DNA of 64,000 bases from Halichoerus grypus. Its lineage: Eukaryota > Chordata > Mammalia > Carnivora > Phocidae. Both the position numbers and the translations under genes were made by a program. Each line of letters begins with the position of its first letter. Position 1 is the stretch's first letter. Shown here one piece after another: positions 20,940-32,824 of this stretch. The stretch spans positions 12,243,033-12,307,032 of the forward strand of contig NC_135717.1 of the NCBI RefSeq assembly GCF_964656455.1, given 5' to 3'. Below the pieces are notes generated by a model. The model did not search any database. It saw only the letters and a program-made list of their open reading frames with translations, and had not been told where the DNA came from.

Positions 20940-22855
20940 ACTTCTAGACCACAGTACTTCTGTACTAGAGACATGTGTAGGTACTTCACCATGTTCCCAT
21001 GATAAGGGGAACAATAGGAGAGCAGGCATATGGTTCCTGCCCTATAAGATTTGATAATTCTTGTTTTTAAGCCACACATGTCTAGCAAGATAGAGAAGGG
21101 CCAAAAGCAAGATTTTTCACAGTAAGACTGTAGGAGTAGGGAGATCATTTGGGATGTACTACTTCCATTGAATCTCTCTTCTCCATTTCATTACCTTTAT
21201 GAATGTGCTCTCTGCTCCCCTGGGTCCCATTTCCTTTCCAGTGGCAGTAATTACTGTTGGGGTAAACCTCCTGGCTGTGAGGCCAGCTCTTGACCATCTC
21301 TGCAGCCTGGCTTCCACCTCTAACCCTCCATAAAAATTATGCTTGTATTGCTTTTCATCAGCTACATGGCTACATTTTTCTCATTTGTTTTTCTGATGCG
21401 GCAGCAGCCTTCCAAAAATACCGCCAAGTGTAATAATCCTTTTGCTGTTCAATACATCTTTTGTCTGAGGCTTAGTTACTGTTGCAGTTGATGGCATGAC
21501 AGTTGATGGCAGGCAACAAATGAATGTTTAAATAGTGAGTAATTCAACAGATGTGCCCATCCAGGTGATTCTCCTAGTAGCTGCTGCACAGCGAGTGGAG
21601 GGTGACCAATCACTGAGTGTATAGTGAGTTGTTCCAGATATTCTCTGTTTTTTGGCTAGCTCGTTCTTGGTCATTACAGTTTGACTTATTTTGCCTCTGC
21701 TCAGTTTTTGGGACTCTATTTTATTCCTTTATTTTGATACATGTATGCAGTGTGGCTGCCTTTTGGGGTTGTTTAAATTTCAAATAATGAATGTTGTGAT
21801 TGTAGTGCAGCTTTAGTAATTTCCAGTGATCATTACAAAGTAATATTTTCTGAGAGTCCCAGGTGTATGAAACTCATCTTCTAAAGTGCACATTTAGTAC
21901 CCCAGACCCTCAGTCACAACATAGTAATTGTGGCTGGATCACTTCAAACCTTACTCAAGGAAGGAAGGAAACTACCTACCCACTATTGCTATACAGTATT
22001 TAAAATAGACCAGTGCATTTTAGCACATGGCAAGCTTTGTGAAGACACTCTGTCAATCAACATAAGTAAATATCTCTTCTCCCTTCCATGAACCTAGCAA
22101 CCAATTTGCTTATAGTTCTTTGCAAAACTGTTGTGAAATTACTTTGTGGCTGGTTATGTCACTTGGCTAGGAAAATGGTACTGGAATTAAGTCAGCTTTA
22201 GCCCTATGCTGCCCATCTTTTCTAACTTATGGTCAGCCATATGTTTAGACCAGATGAAGTAGGAAGTTATGAGTGGATACAAGTACATTCCTGGAAAAGA
22301 TACCAAAATCACGTTCTACTAAAAGTATTGGTTAAGCTTTTTCCCGCCACATAGGGGTATGTTCATACCTCTAGCAAGAACCTGTCATTTTAATTTCTGA
22401 TCATATAAATAATAACAGCTCGTTGGTAGTAGTGATTAGCGTAAAAGTTAGATTGTGGGAGGGGAAAGATTTGATTATTGAGGGATGAATAAGGGGCCCT
22501 TGAGGTACTGTGATGTTTTGTTTCTTAACCATGACTCTGGTTACAGTAGTGTTCATGTTATTATTTTTCTGGAAAATATACATGTTTTATACCCTTTTTT
22601 GGATGTGTATTATAATCGCTCATTATATATGTATAGGTGCTGGATAAAACTTTGGAAAATACCCCAAAACACAAAATAAAAATGTTATCTGTAATCTTAC
22701 CACCAAGAGATAGTCACTTTTCTTTTTGGCATATATCTTTCCAGTATTTTGGGGGCAAATACATCTCATAATATTTTGTCCACTCCCATGGCTTTGGAGT
22801 TTAATAAAAACACACACATATATATGTATGTAGATGTACCTAAACATGACTTTTT
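20940..22855. other. unique noncoding DNA, nothing recognised
   Basis: At 21486-21520 the words 'gttgatggcatgac' and 'gttgatggcaggc' form a small imperfect direct repeat. An irregular 'acacacatatatatgtatgt' stretch sits at about 22811-22830. No exon-like segment was found. Confidence 0.4.
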
Positions 22856-22966
22856 TTTTTTAAAGTTTTTTATTTTAAGTAATCTTCACACCCAACGTGG
22901 GGCTTGAACTTATGACCATGAGATCAAGAGCCACATGCTCTTCCAACTGAGCTAGTCAGGCATCCC
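22856..22966 (-). mobile_element. Short-type tRNA-derived carnivore SINE
   Basis: Inverted layout: T run, 'ttttattttaagtaatcttc', 'acacccaacgtggggcttga', 'gatcaagagccacatgctct', head 'gagctagtcaggcatccc'. The body is a little over 110 bases and lacks the CT-rich second half of the long form. Flanking duplication is 'taaacatgacttttt' (22841-22855) and 'taaacctgacttttt' (22967-22981). Confidence 0.9.
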
Positions 22967-23404
22967 TAAACCTGACTTTTTAATTTATTGTTACTGTAAT
23001 ATTTTGGCATGAGCATTCAGGGTTCTGTAGAATTAATTTTAATACCTATATAGAGTACCATTGTTTCAATATATCATAGCCCATTTACCCAATTCTATAT
23101 TTGATATTTAGGTATTTTCTCATATTTAAATATTATAAATAATATGTGTTTATCTTTTAGGTATTTAAAATTAAATAGGCTAAATTGGACTCTTATTTAA
23201 TATGTAAACATTTCATAAAAGGCAAATTTTGTTGGACAAGATAACTCTGGCTTCAAAAGCTACTTGAAAGCTGATTTTTTTTTCCCCCTTAAAGAAAATT
23301 GAAAAAAAATTCATTTTTTTCCTTTTATGAAGTAGGTGTGTGTGGTGTATTGTGTGTGAGTAGGAAATTGCTTCAACATTTTTATACTCTTTTGTTGGCT
23401 GTGA

Positions 23405-23530
23405 AGTTAATTTATTCATTCACTTATTGAATATTTATTGAACACCATCTGTATGCCAGGTGCTTTGTTCCAGATCTGAGGGTTTAGAGACGGAAACCTG
23501 GTTTCTACTTTCTCAGTGAGGTGACATAAT
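23405..23530 (-). mobile_element. L2 LINE 3' end relic
   Basis: The words 'ttcattcacttattgaatat', 'ttattgaacaccatctgtat' and 'gccaggtgctttgttccag' are the reverse of the L2 terminus. The match fades into 'cttggaaacctggtttct'-like sequence. Confidence 0.55.
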
Positions 23531-24348
23531 GAGCACTAGGACTTGGGTGTTGTCCGTCCACATTGTTGAGTTTATAGATCCAAACGTTTCTACCTGGATG
23601 ACTTTGCTGTGATTTGTGTTATTAAACAGGTGACTTAGGAGCTTATATACCACAGAGGCTTGCTACTTTACCCTCCTTCCCTAAACACCCTCATGCCCAA
23701 ACCGTGTGTTCTCTAAGGTTGAATCCTGGAATTCAGTGCTTCCTGGGCAAGCCTGAATAGGGCAGAAATGGAAATGACCTTTTCATTCACAGAGTGGGCA
23801 TTCCTGAGGATGGGCTATGCATTAACTCCTCTCTGGTATTACGAAGTTCCTTTCCAGCTCTAAAATTCTTTTCCTTTCTGATATTCAGGCCTTTGGAACT
23901 GAATCTTTTCTCAAGCATTAAATTTGTAGTAGAAGGAAAAATTAGATTCCATCTTTTTGAGACACCAGCTGAACTTTGGAGTATAAATACAGACTTAAGA
24001 ATGAAAGAAGGTAGAAAAATGCATTTGCCCATTCCAGGAAATCAGATGGGAATTGGGAGTATGTCTCTGTTCATCTTCTGCAAACAAAATCAGTAATGAA
24101 ATGATAATTTTTTTTCTTCTTACCTGCGCTTTCAAAAAAAAAGAAAACGATAGTTTTAAGCTTTCTGTTTGGAGAGACCTATCTGTGGCTTGAGACTTCA
24201 AGTTAGGAATATTTTGGCATAGAAAAACCTGTGGGGCCCTGGAAACATCTGGCATCATCATGATCAGACCAAGATGAAAGAAAATTTATTTTTTAGGTAG
24301 TATACTGAGTCCTGGAAGTCTGGTGGCTGTTAAGTTCTTTAGCTAGGA

Positions 24349-24418
24349 AAACATAAATGGAAAGCCTTGTGGACAAGTGTGTCAAACATAAATGGAAAGG
24401 CTTGTGGACAAGTGTGTC
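24349..24418. repeat. Tandem duplication, 2 x 35 bp
   Basis: Unit 1 (24349-24383) and unit 2 (24384-24418) share 34 of 35 bases. Each starts 'aaacataaatggaaag' and ends 'cttgtggacaagtgtgtc'; the single difference is a C/G just before 'cttgtgg'. The near-identity implies a recent event. Confidence 0.95.
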
Positions 24419-24584
24419 TTCCCTTAAACTCTAGAGCATAATTATGAAGTGTGCTTTTCTGTTTCTTGTTTTACTTGTACTTCAGTTTACCATCTTCTGC
24501 ATGCGTCCCTGGAAGGCTCTGTATGTGAGTAGATTCTGGTGGAGGAAAAACTTTTAGATTATAAATGGACAGTCCTGGTCCCAG

Positions 24585-24720
24585 CATTCATTAGCCTTGG
24601 ACAGATCACTCAAGAAATGTTTCTTCTGTAAAATGGGGTAATAACACTTGCCCAGCCTTTTCCCCAGTATTGTTGCAAAGATCAAGTAAGAAAGCCTGCA
24701 TGACAGTGCTTACTGTAAGG
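24585..24720 (+). mobile_element. MIR SINE fragment
   Basis: Forward MIR words: 'ttggacagatcactcaagaa', 'ttcttctgtaaaatggggta', 'ataacacttgcccagc', then 'attgttgcaaagatcaag'. The tRNA-like head is missing. Confidence 0.6.
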
Positions 24721-27001
24721 GGATACTTAGGCGTTTTGTCCATTCCTTTTTTTTAATACCTAACTCTGGCTGCTCTCTTTTGGGGGGTGGGGTTGGGGGT
24801 GTCATTACCACCTTGGATTTCGCAGCCTGGTATCCAAGTGTGTAAGTTTGAGATAGACCTCAGGGTTTTGATTGCTTGATGATGAATGATATGGTCATGA
24901 ATAAAGTTCTGAAGATGCCATTGGTCCTTTAGGACAATTAGATTTTTCTCCCTCCCTTAAGGTTGCTGGTCATTTGGGTGAAACACAATTTGTGTAGAAA
25001 ATGGTAGTTATTACAGTATTTTATTCTTTTGTTTCATTTTCAGGGTCATCCAGAAAAAGCTTTGAACTGGTTTACAAAAACATATATAATGCAACAGAAT
25101 TAAAATAAGATGAGGAAATTGGGACAAAGGGAAAACACGTATAGAGAAAGTACCTCAACCATGTTGAGGCTAATGGGTGGAAACATATAGGATAGGTTCT
25201 TATCAGTATGTAGAGGTGGACCACATACTTATTTTCTCAGGGAGTGGAACACAGAGGGAAACATTTGCAATTTTCCTGAGAGATTTCCTCAGTGGAGAGG
25301 ATGAGGCCTTGCACTCTACCTTTCAGAACACAACAGTGATTTGTGAAATAATTGTTTTTATACTGTCTCTCAGTGCAAATTAATAACATGGTGACAGAGC
25401 ATGATTCAGGGAAAGAGTGACCATAAGGGGTTAAGATCACGTGTTCCACGTAGGCAGCTCTGAAGGGCTGGCTTGAACCAAGGACAACATTCAGAACACG
25501 TCAAGGAGTGGATAAGCTACCTGTCCTCAGTCAGTCCTTCACAAATAGTCATTGTCCCAGCTGGGAGCTGGCATCACTCCCTGAATGGTATCCAGTGATG
25601 TTGTGACACAGTTTATTGGTCAGGAGCCCAGAGACCCAGAGATGGACATGCCTATCCTGTATTGAGAGTTAAGGGTCTTCATAAGCTCTTGGCATTTCCT
25701 TCTCTTTCTTGGTTCTGGTTTGTCTTTTGCAAGGATCAGACATGTGAATTGAAGTTGTTCTTTGCTGGAGAGGGCAGCTAAATGCTAGTTGTGATTTTTG
25801 GGTTCTGGCTATGCTGCAAACCAGTGGACTACCAACAACTTAGATTTGCTATTGGGTGACCATTCAGTGGCTGTTACTTCAGTTTGAGCTTATGGTGACT
25901 GAATTCAGACCCTTCATGTTTCTAGAGTTTGTTCCTAGATCAAATCATTGGTAAATGCTTGCATTAGGGAATTCAGCTTGAGCCCTTTGCCTACTTTTCT
26001 GTTTCCCTGTTGTTACTAGCACTAGATACTTAAAAAAAATTCCTCAGAAGGACTGTGTGTTTTTAGAAACAGGGAGTGTATTCTGTGCTTTAGTGGGACA
26101 CAGAAGGAGACTGTCTGGTTAAGGCAGGAGATCGTGATACTAAAAAAGGAAGCTGGCAGGCCTGTCCCTGGCACTTTCAGTAAGAAAAGAAAGGGAATGA
26201 CAGGCTGGCTAGGGATTGTATTAAAGGCAGCCCTGAACCTCACCTGACCTTATATTTCCCGAACCTAGAAGGTTTGGTGTACCTCTGTGGCCGTCATTTT
26301 TGGGAGCTTGAAAACAGACTTGGTCTGCTCTCTGCATGTATCTAGGGGTCTAGTGAAGAGACAGAAGCCTGTTAACAAACATGGCTCTCTGGCAGATTGC
26401 TTCCTTCTCTTTTAGTCAGAAGCCAGTTCTACCAATGTCTATGGCCAAGTGTGTATCCTCAGAAGTTTCTTGTGACAAGAAGAAAGATTCTCATTAAGAA
26501 TTTGGCCCTGCAAGGGAAACAAAAGCAAAAATAAACTATTGGGACTACAACAAAGTAAAAAAAACTTCTGCACAGCAAAGGAAACAGTCAACAAAACTAA
26601 AAGGCAGCCTATGGAACGGGACAAGATACTTGCAAATGACATATCTGATAAGGGGTTAGTACCCAAAATATATAAAGAATTGTACCTCAACACCCAAAAA
26701 GCAAATAATACAATTAAAAAATGGGCAGAAGACATGAACAGACATTTCTCCAAAGAAGACATACAGATGGCCAAGGGACACATGAAAAGATGCTCATCAT
26801 CACTTACCGTCAGGGAAATGCAAATCGAAGCCACAGTGAGATATCACCTCACACCTGTCAGAATGGCTAAAATCAACAACACAAGAAACAAGTGTTGGCG
26901 AGGATATGGAGAAAGAGGAACCCTCTTACACTGTTGGGAATGCAAACTGGTGCAGCCACTTTGGAAAACAGTATGGAGGTTCCTCAAAAGGTTAAAAATA
27001 G

Positions 27002-27210
27002 TGGGGCGCCTGGGTGGCTCAGTCGTTAAGCGTCTGCCTTCGGCTCAGGTCATGATCCCAGGGTCCTGGGATCGAGCCCCGCATCGGGCTCTCTGCTCGG
27101 CCGGGAGCCTGCTTCTCCCTCTCCCGCTCCCCCTGCTTGTGTTCCCTCTCTAGCTGTCTCTCTCTCTCTCTGTCAAATAAATAAAATAAAATCTTTAAAA
27201 AAAAAAAAAA
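27002..27210 (+). mobile_element. Can-SINE, long form, full length, inserted in LINE-1
   Basis: Head 'ggggcgcctgggtggctcag', body 'ttcggctcaggtcatgatcc', CT-rich second half, 'aaataaataaaataaaatct' and an A tail. The target duplication 'aggttaaaaatag' is perfect over 13 bases (26989-27001 and 27211-27223). The intact A and B boxes and perfect target site suggest a comparatively recent insertion. The LINE-1 open frame continues into it by chance to 27153. Confidence 0.97.
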
Positions 27211-27681
27211 AGGTTAAAAATAGAGCTACCCTACGACCCAGCAATCCCACTCCTGGGTATTTACCCCAAAGAATACAAGAACACTTACTCAAAGGGATAC
27301 ATGCACCCCTATGTTTATAGCAGCATTATTTACAATAGCCAAGATATGGAAACAGCCCAGGTGTCCATCAATTGATGAATAAACATGTGGTGTATGTATT
27401 TTATGTATGTATGTGTGTATATATATGTATGTGCGTGAATATATATATATGTATGGAATGGAATATTATTCAGCCATAAAAAAGAATGAAATCTTGCCAT
27501 TTGCAATGATATAGATGGAGCTAGAGAGTATATGCTAAAAGAAAGAAGTCAGAGAAAGACAAATACCATGTGATTTCACTCATATGTGGAGTTTAAGAAA
27601 CAAATGAGCAAAGGGAAGGAAGAGAGAGAGAGACTGATCAAGAAACAGATTCTTACCTACAGAGAACAAACTGATAGTTAC

Positions 27682-27730
27682 GGGGCGGGGGGGAAGAGGC
27701 GGGCGGGGGTGGGGGGGTGGGGGGTGGGTG
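27682..27730 (+). repeat. G-rich tract in LINE-1 3' UTR (G-quadruplex candidate)
   Basis: About 49 bases contain many runs of three or more G ('cggggcgggggggaagaggc', then 'gggcgggggtgggggggtgg'). A G-rich polypurine tract is a known feature of mammalian LINE-1 3' UTRs. The spacing allows several overlapping four-run quadruplex folds. Confidence 0.85.
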
Positions 27731-27894
27731 AAGTTGGTGATAGGGATTAAGGAGTGCACTTGTCATCATGAGCCCTGGGTAATATATGGAATTATTGAAT
27801 CCCCCCTATATTGTATGCCTTAATATAACATAGTAGGTTAACTAACTGGAATTAAAATAAAAACTTAAGCCAGAAAAAAAAGAGTTTGGCCCTC

Positions 27895-29350
27895 AAATTG
27901 GGTCAGGATAAGGCTGTATTTGTGTTTCTGTCTATAGTTTGCATCCTTATAGGTAGAAAGGTCTTATTGTAATAATTACAGGGTAACTGCACCAGCTAAT
28001 GGGTACTGGAGTTTGATGTGGGTTAGTCAGCTCAGAAGTCACATCAGCTATTTGACATCAGTTTATATTCCAGTACATGCTCCTCAGGCAAAAAGGGGAT
28101 TGATAATGGACTATTAAACTAAGAATGAGAATCTGATGTTGAAAACCTAGAAGCCTGAAATCAGAAGTGTTTAGTGGTATTGATTAATTTAGAACATACT
28201 ATTCTTCCTAGATGCTCTAAGTACCAAAGTAAGCTCATATTTTTTCCTAAATATGAAATGTTTACATGCTGAAAGTTTTATTTTATAGATTTACCACCAG
28301 AACAAAATAAAATTAGTCTTACGTAACTATTTTGTAAATCGAGAATCAAAGGTATACTTAGATGACAGAGGTCATCCAGTGTATCTGGGACATGGTTTAG
28401 AATAGAAACATTTTAATCAGTTTATTTTTATTTATTGAGCAAAAAGGAACCAAGTTAACAGTGGAGGGCGTAATGAAATCAGCTGTATGGTGAAGGCAAG
28501 CTGTTTAGCTGAGTTCCTCTGGTATAGCCCCTGTGCTGTGATCATAGGTCAGTTGGCTAGGAAAGAAGTTTTCAGCTGAGCTGAATTCTCTGTGGCGAAG
28601 GTGAGAGGGACAGGAATGGGCATTAGGACAGAGGGTGTCTGTGGGGTAGACTCCAGGGACTGCGTACAACATCCTATGCATTTTGGCTCCCCCATGTTTT
28701 AGTTGGCTGTGTTTGTGATCATGTTACTCTCAGTGTCTTAAACTCTGTGAGGGACAGTTGACGCTGGTGCAGGACTTCAGTAGAGGAGAAACTGGTCTGA
28801 CCACAGTTTGATCTTGATAATGCTTTCACTTTTGCAAGAAGACAGAAGGGAGTCCTTGCTTTTACTGTTCTGGGAACCCAACCAAATCTAGTAAGAAGTC
28901 TCTGGTAACACTAACCTGTTATAAGTAGCCCAGGTGTGAGACTCTGACCTTTTCTGTGCATGTGGCCTACTTCCTGGACGAGAAGCCAGTTTTGATGTTA
29001 GAAATTTTTAGAATGGAATAAAACTTGAAATTTGATGTTTGTTTTTATTGTTGCTTTTTAAAAAAATTAAAGAAATAGAAAATAAGTGAAAGAAACGCTT
29101 CTAACCATGTATACTCTGCCCCAGGACTAGTGAAACTTCCCAAGACTTTTAACAGATTCATCTAGATACTTAAATCTCTCTAGGACTCTGTCTTTCTCCT
29201 GGCAGAATCTTATACTTTGATCATTTCCCAGGGTGGTTTTTTGGTTAAGATTTTGACTCTCGCACCCGTAGCCACATGCTTTGTATATTTGTATGCATAT
29301 CTCAGAGGATTGGCATCATCTTGGCAGATCTTTAAGAGTTTGAGGAGTAA
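27895..29350. other. unique noncoding DNA, nothing recognised
   Basis: No consensus repeat, no long open frame and no exon candidate were found. AT-rich words such as 'tttatttttatttattgagc' (28421-28440) are low complexity. Confidence 0.45.
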
Positions 29351-29352
29351 AT

Positions 29353-29551
29353 TTTTTTTTTAATTAAAGATTTTTATTTATTTATTTGACAGAGACACAG
29401 CGAGAGAGGGAACACAAGCAGGGGGAGTGGGAGAGGGAGAAGCAGGCTTCCTGGGGAGCAGGGAGCCCGATGCGGGGCTCGATCTCAGGACCCTGGGATC
29501 ATGACCTGAGACTAAGGCAGACGCTTAGCCATCTGAGCCACCCAGGTGCCC
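29353..29551 (-). mobile_element. Can-SINE, long form
   Basis: T run, 'aaagatttttatttatttat', GA-rich body, 'gatcatgacctgagactaag' and inverted head 'gagccacccaggtgccc'. The flanks repeat 'tgaggagtaaattttt' (29341) and 'tgaggagtacattttt' (29552). The frame at 29386-29736 reads through it and is not a gene. Confidence 0.92.
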
Positions 29552-29554
29552 TGA

Positions 29555-30600
29555 GGAGTACATTTTTATATTTTTTATTTTATAGTTTTGCAAACCATTC
29601 CTCCACCTGGGGAAGGTATATTGGCGAGCTGGAGATGGATAGGAACACTGAACTGGAGTCTAAAACCTGGATACCTAAGAAGTTGAATCAGCAACTCCTG
29701 AACCTAGTTGCAGTGTTCAGAAATATCTCCAGTTAGTCTGAAGGATGCCATCGCATTCTAAAAATAAGAAACTATTTTCAGTAACATCAACGTGTAGTAT
29801 ACGGCATATTAGTAGGGATGTGAAGCATAGAGAAGCCAAAGAAACTAGTTTTACACCCCTAAGTATGGCCCTGGGATTATCCAGGGTGGCTTTTATAGAA
29901 ATTGGAACCCATATCTTGGGATGGTAGCATCTCTGGACAAACTCTTTCCCTTTCCTTCCTTGAGATCACTTTCCTCTAATTGTTTATGCATTTAGGGAGT
30001 TGCTGAGGCAAGGCCATGTTCTCATTTCGACGTTTGAAAGTGCAGATGTTTCTAGAAATGACCACATTCTAAACTGAGTCCAGAGCCTTCTCTCGTAGTT
30101 TTTCAGGCCTTGATCTGAAGTGATCTGGGTGAAGATACAAAGAAGAGGTCTCATACTTCACAGTTTGGTTCAAGTCAGCTGTGTCAAGGTATCTTGACTT
30201 AAATAAGTCTTATTTTCTAAATATTAGATTGGTACGACCTTTTTTCGTCTTTGTAGCCATAAACCCTCCATATAACCTCGATTCTGGAGAAAAGCTGAAA
30301 ATGAAGAATGATTTTTTTCAGTATTCTGTGGGAATCTCATTTCTCTCTTTAATTATTTTTTCACTGGGCAGGCTTGGGCTTCTTTTTTTCCCCTGAAACT
30401 CTGTTTTCCTACTCTGCTTTATATATGGCAGCAGATTTTCACTTAGATAAGAGAAGGAAGTCCATTGGTTTTCATGTGTTGATGCTTTTCAGGACACACA
30501 ACTTCTCACCATCCATTTTAATAATAAAAGAAAATCACAGTTGACATTTTTGGTGCCTGTTCATAGAGATTCCTTGAGAATTATCAACTAATAGAAGGCC
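29555..30600. other. unique noncoding DNA
   Basis: The frames at 29745-29927 and 30181-30396 show no domain. Nothing else is recognised. Confidence 0.4.
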
Positions 30601-30620
30601 CCCTACGGGCCCCCCTACGG

Positions 30621-30732
30621 GCGCCTGGCTGGCTGTCAGTAGAGTTTGCGACTCTTGATCTCAGGGTTGTGAGTTCGAGGCCCACGTTGGGTGTGGAAAT
30701 TGCTTAAAAATAAAATCTTAAAAAAAAAAAAT
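30621..30732 (+). mobile_element. Short-type tRNA-derived carnivore SINE
   Basis: The sequence is 'gcgcctggctggctgtcagt', 'gactcttgatctcagggttg', 'tgagttcgaggcccacgttg' and 'ggtgtggaaattgcttaaaa', followed by an A tail. Target sites are probably 'cccctacggg' on the left and 'cccctagaggg' on the right. Immediately upstream the word 'cccctacgggc' is present twice in tandem. Confidence 0.87.
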
Positions 30733-30819
30733 TCCCCTAGAGGGATAGAAAATCTGGTCTATTTGGACATCTTATTAAGTGGAGCTTTTTGCATACAAGG
30801 GCTCTGAAGATGTACAGAC

Positions 30820-30945
30820 TGTCAGAGCTGGAAAAGTATACATAGCTTCTGAGTATCACCCTTGCTTTATAAATACGGAGAGCCCAAAGCCCGGAGAATT
30901 AAGTTGCTTTGGCTGATGTTGAGAATTAGTTAGTGGTCCCCCGTG
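30820..30945 (-). mobile_element. MIR-family SINE relic
   Basis: The words 'gtcagagctggaaaagtata', 'gctttataaatacggagagc', 'ccaaagcccggagaattaag' and 'gagaattagttagtgg' follow the reverse MIR layout. It is diverged. Confidence 0.45.
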
Positions 30946-30949
30946 GGTC

Positions 30950-32820
30950 TCCAAGCTGCCCATCACTGTACATTGACTATTAGTGATAACTGATATTTCT
31001 AACAGTGAATCCAAGGCTTAAGTTTTCCAGAGCCTTCTGAATCTTCAAAGGAAAGCTAAGCTGTCTTATTAAAGTTCATGCTGAGTATCTTTTACTACAT
31101 TATGATTGAAAATCGGTCATTTGTGTATCGTTGTAAAACCAGGGTGCTTAACTAGATCTAGCATTAACGATTAACTAGCATTGCCGAGTAGTAGTGAATA
31201 TCGATTGTTTTATATAGAGGTAGAAAGAGAAAGTTGTTTTTTTGAAGAGTCAAGAAAAGGGATGTTATCTTGTCTTCAGCAAGAGGCCCAAATGGATGAA
31301 AGGAGAAGCTGAGATGGATTATGGTTAGGGAAGGGGTAATACTCAGATGGTGATTGAATCTAGTTTTGAATTTTGTTTCTCAAAACCACCCATTTTTATT
31401 TTGGTGCTTTTCAAATATTCTTGTAGCTTTCTTGGGGAGATTGATTTTTTTGGAGACATTGCCCACATTGTTTACTTGTGTAAGGTTAAGTGCACATGAC
31501 CATCTGTTAGTAATTTTATAGCTGTGTTGAATTCCATTCTTTGCCTAGGTTGTAAGCACCAACAGCGAACTTAGAAGCAGGATCATTTGCAAGTCATGTA
31601 GCTTTGAGCCTGAATGGTGGTTTTTATAAGAGTAGTTTCCAAATGGTCTGAGATTCTATGCTGAATTTTGAGATTAGTAATTTAAACCTGAGGATCTTTG
31701 CCACTTCTCTGGGAGAGCCTTCTCTGAGACCCTAGGCAGCTGTTACTCCAAAGCAAGCTCTTGGGGTGTGGCTGGCAGTGATACTGATAAATTGCTTTCA
31801 AAATGCTTAGTGATTTTGTAATCCTCTTCCAAGTTCTCAGGCTGATGTCTGAAATCTGGAAGAGCTAATCTGAAAGGCCAGTATTCTTTAGAGCAGGTAC
31901 AAAAAGGGGGAAGGGTGCTTGTCCCTTCCTTGATCTGTGCGCAGGCAATTCTTGGAAGAAGCCAGGCCTGTTGGTCTTGGGCCGGAGTGGAGACATTGAG
32001 AGCCGTACTGCTGGCATTTCCAGTCTCCCCCGAGGCTGTGCACAGTGTTTCAAGAGGAACCAAGAATTATCCCTCAGCTGTCCACAGCCTCTTGAAGTGG
32101 CTTTTGGGTGCGGCACATGCGACTGATGTGTGCAAAAGTACAATTTATATTTTATTAGGGTCTCAACATCAAGTTGTCCTTTTTCAAATAATTTTATGGT
32201 AAGTGGTGGTTTCTCTGATATGATTTCCATTGCAAGTGGAACAAAAAAGGTGACAAAATGGGGTTATTACCTAACCAAATTGCCTTGTGTACGACACGCA
32301 GAACTGGTGCTTTGCCTGGAGTTGGCTTGGAATTTTCAGAAACTCAATTGCTGCCTTTATAAGGCTGTGCCTGGGGTTGTATTTCCAATCTCTCTCAACT
32401 TTTGTTCCTGTGGAAGGGAGGAAGTGGAGCTGCGACAGATATATTGCCAGATAGCACACAATAGCACACAAAACGAGAAAGACATGGCGTGAGCCATTCA
32501 CGGAGACAGATTTACGCTCTGCGCTGCCCTCAAACCATAGATCCATCTATTTCGGAGAAACAGCCTGCCCACTGTATTATGTTTCAGACAGGGACACAGC
32601 CTAGAAGAGAGATGCTGACTCCTGCTGTTTAGCTCTTGCCAATAATGCTCACATTTTGCTGTAGTCAATTACTTTTGTGGGGATGGGAAAGTTTATTTGG
32701 CAAAGTAAAGCCCGTCTTTACATGAGAAGTGGAAACAGGGAGGTATCAGGGGAGAGCATTTGGCCACGCTGTTGCCTCAGTGAAGTGTATGTGTATAGTT
32801 TTGCTTGTTTTTGTCACTAT
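30950..32820. other. unique noncoding DNA
   Basis: The overlapping minus-strand frames of 106 and 121 codons at 31743-32230 and the plus-strand frames of 95 and 120 codons contradict one another and have no domain. The stretch 32200-32500 is repeat-free and moderately GC-rich. A tiny duplication, 'atagcacaca' twice, lies at 32451-32470. Confidence 0.4.
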
Positions 32821-32824
32821 CTGG

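Larger units (their letters stand above)
23560..26495. other. largely unique noncoding DNA
   Basis: Besides the tandem duplication at 24349 and a MIR at 24585, nothing is recognised. A strong acceptor-like tract, 'ttcttttgtttcattttcag', ends at 25043 and is followed by about 20 open codons in two frames. This is discussed as a finding and not called a gene. Confidence 0.4.
26510..27880 (+). mobile_element. 5'-truncated LINE-1: ORF2 C-terminal region plus 3' UTR
   Basis: The left part translates as the LINE-1 ORF2 C-terminal region. Recognisable words in order are '[19 protein letters not shown]', '[13 protein letters not shown]' and the cysteine motif in '[18 protein letters not shown]' (about 26707-26985). 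After the SINE at 27002 it resumes with 'ccagcaatcccactcctggg' and 'tcagccataaaaaagaatga'. It then enters a 3' UTR with a G-rich tract and ends in a short A-rich tail. The near-matching target duplication is 'agaatttggccct' (26497-26509) and 'agagtttggccct' (27881-27893). The truncated copy cannot move by itself. About 1.16 kb of LINE sequence remains. Confidence 0.95.

Noticed and set aside
26439..26834. Minus-strand open frame of 131 codons
   Set aside because: It is the antisense reading of the LINE-1 ORF2 remnant.
27001..27223. tRNA-like sequence that could be taken for a tRNA gene
   Set aside because: The tRNA-like head belongs to a Can-SINE with CT-rich body, A tail and target duplication. 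No cloverleaf with a proper acceptor stem is present.
31743..32230. Cluster of frames of 95-121 codons on both strands
   Set aside because: They overlap in conflicting frames, lack any domain, and no splice context supports them.
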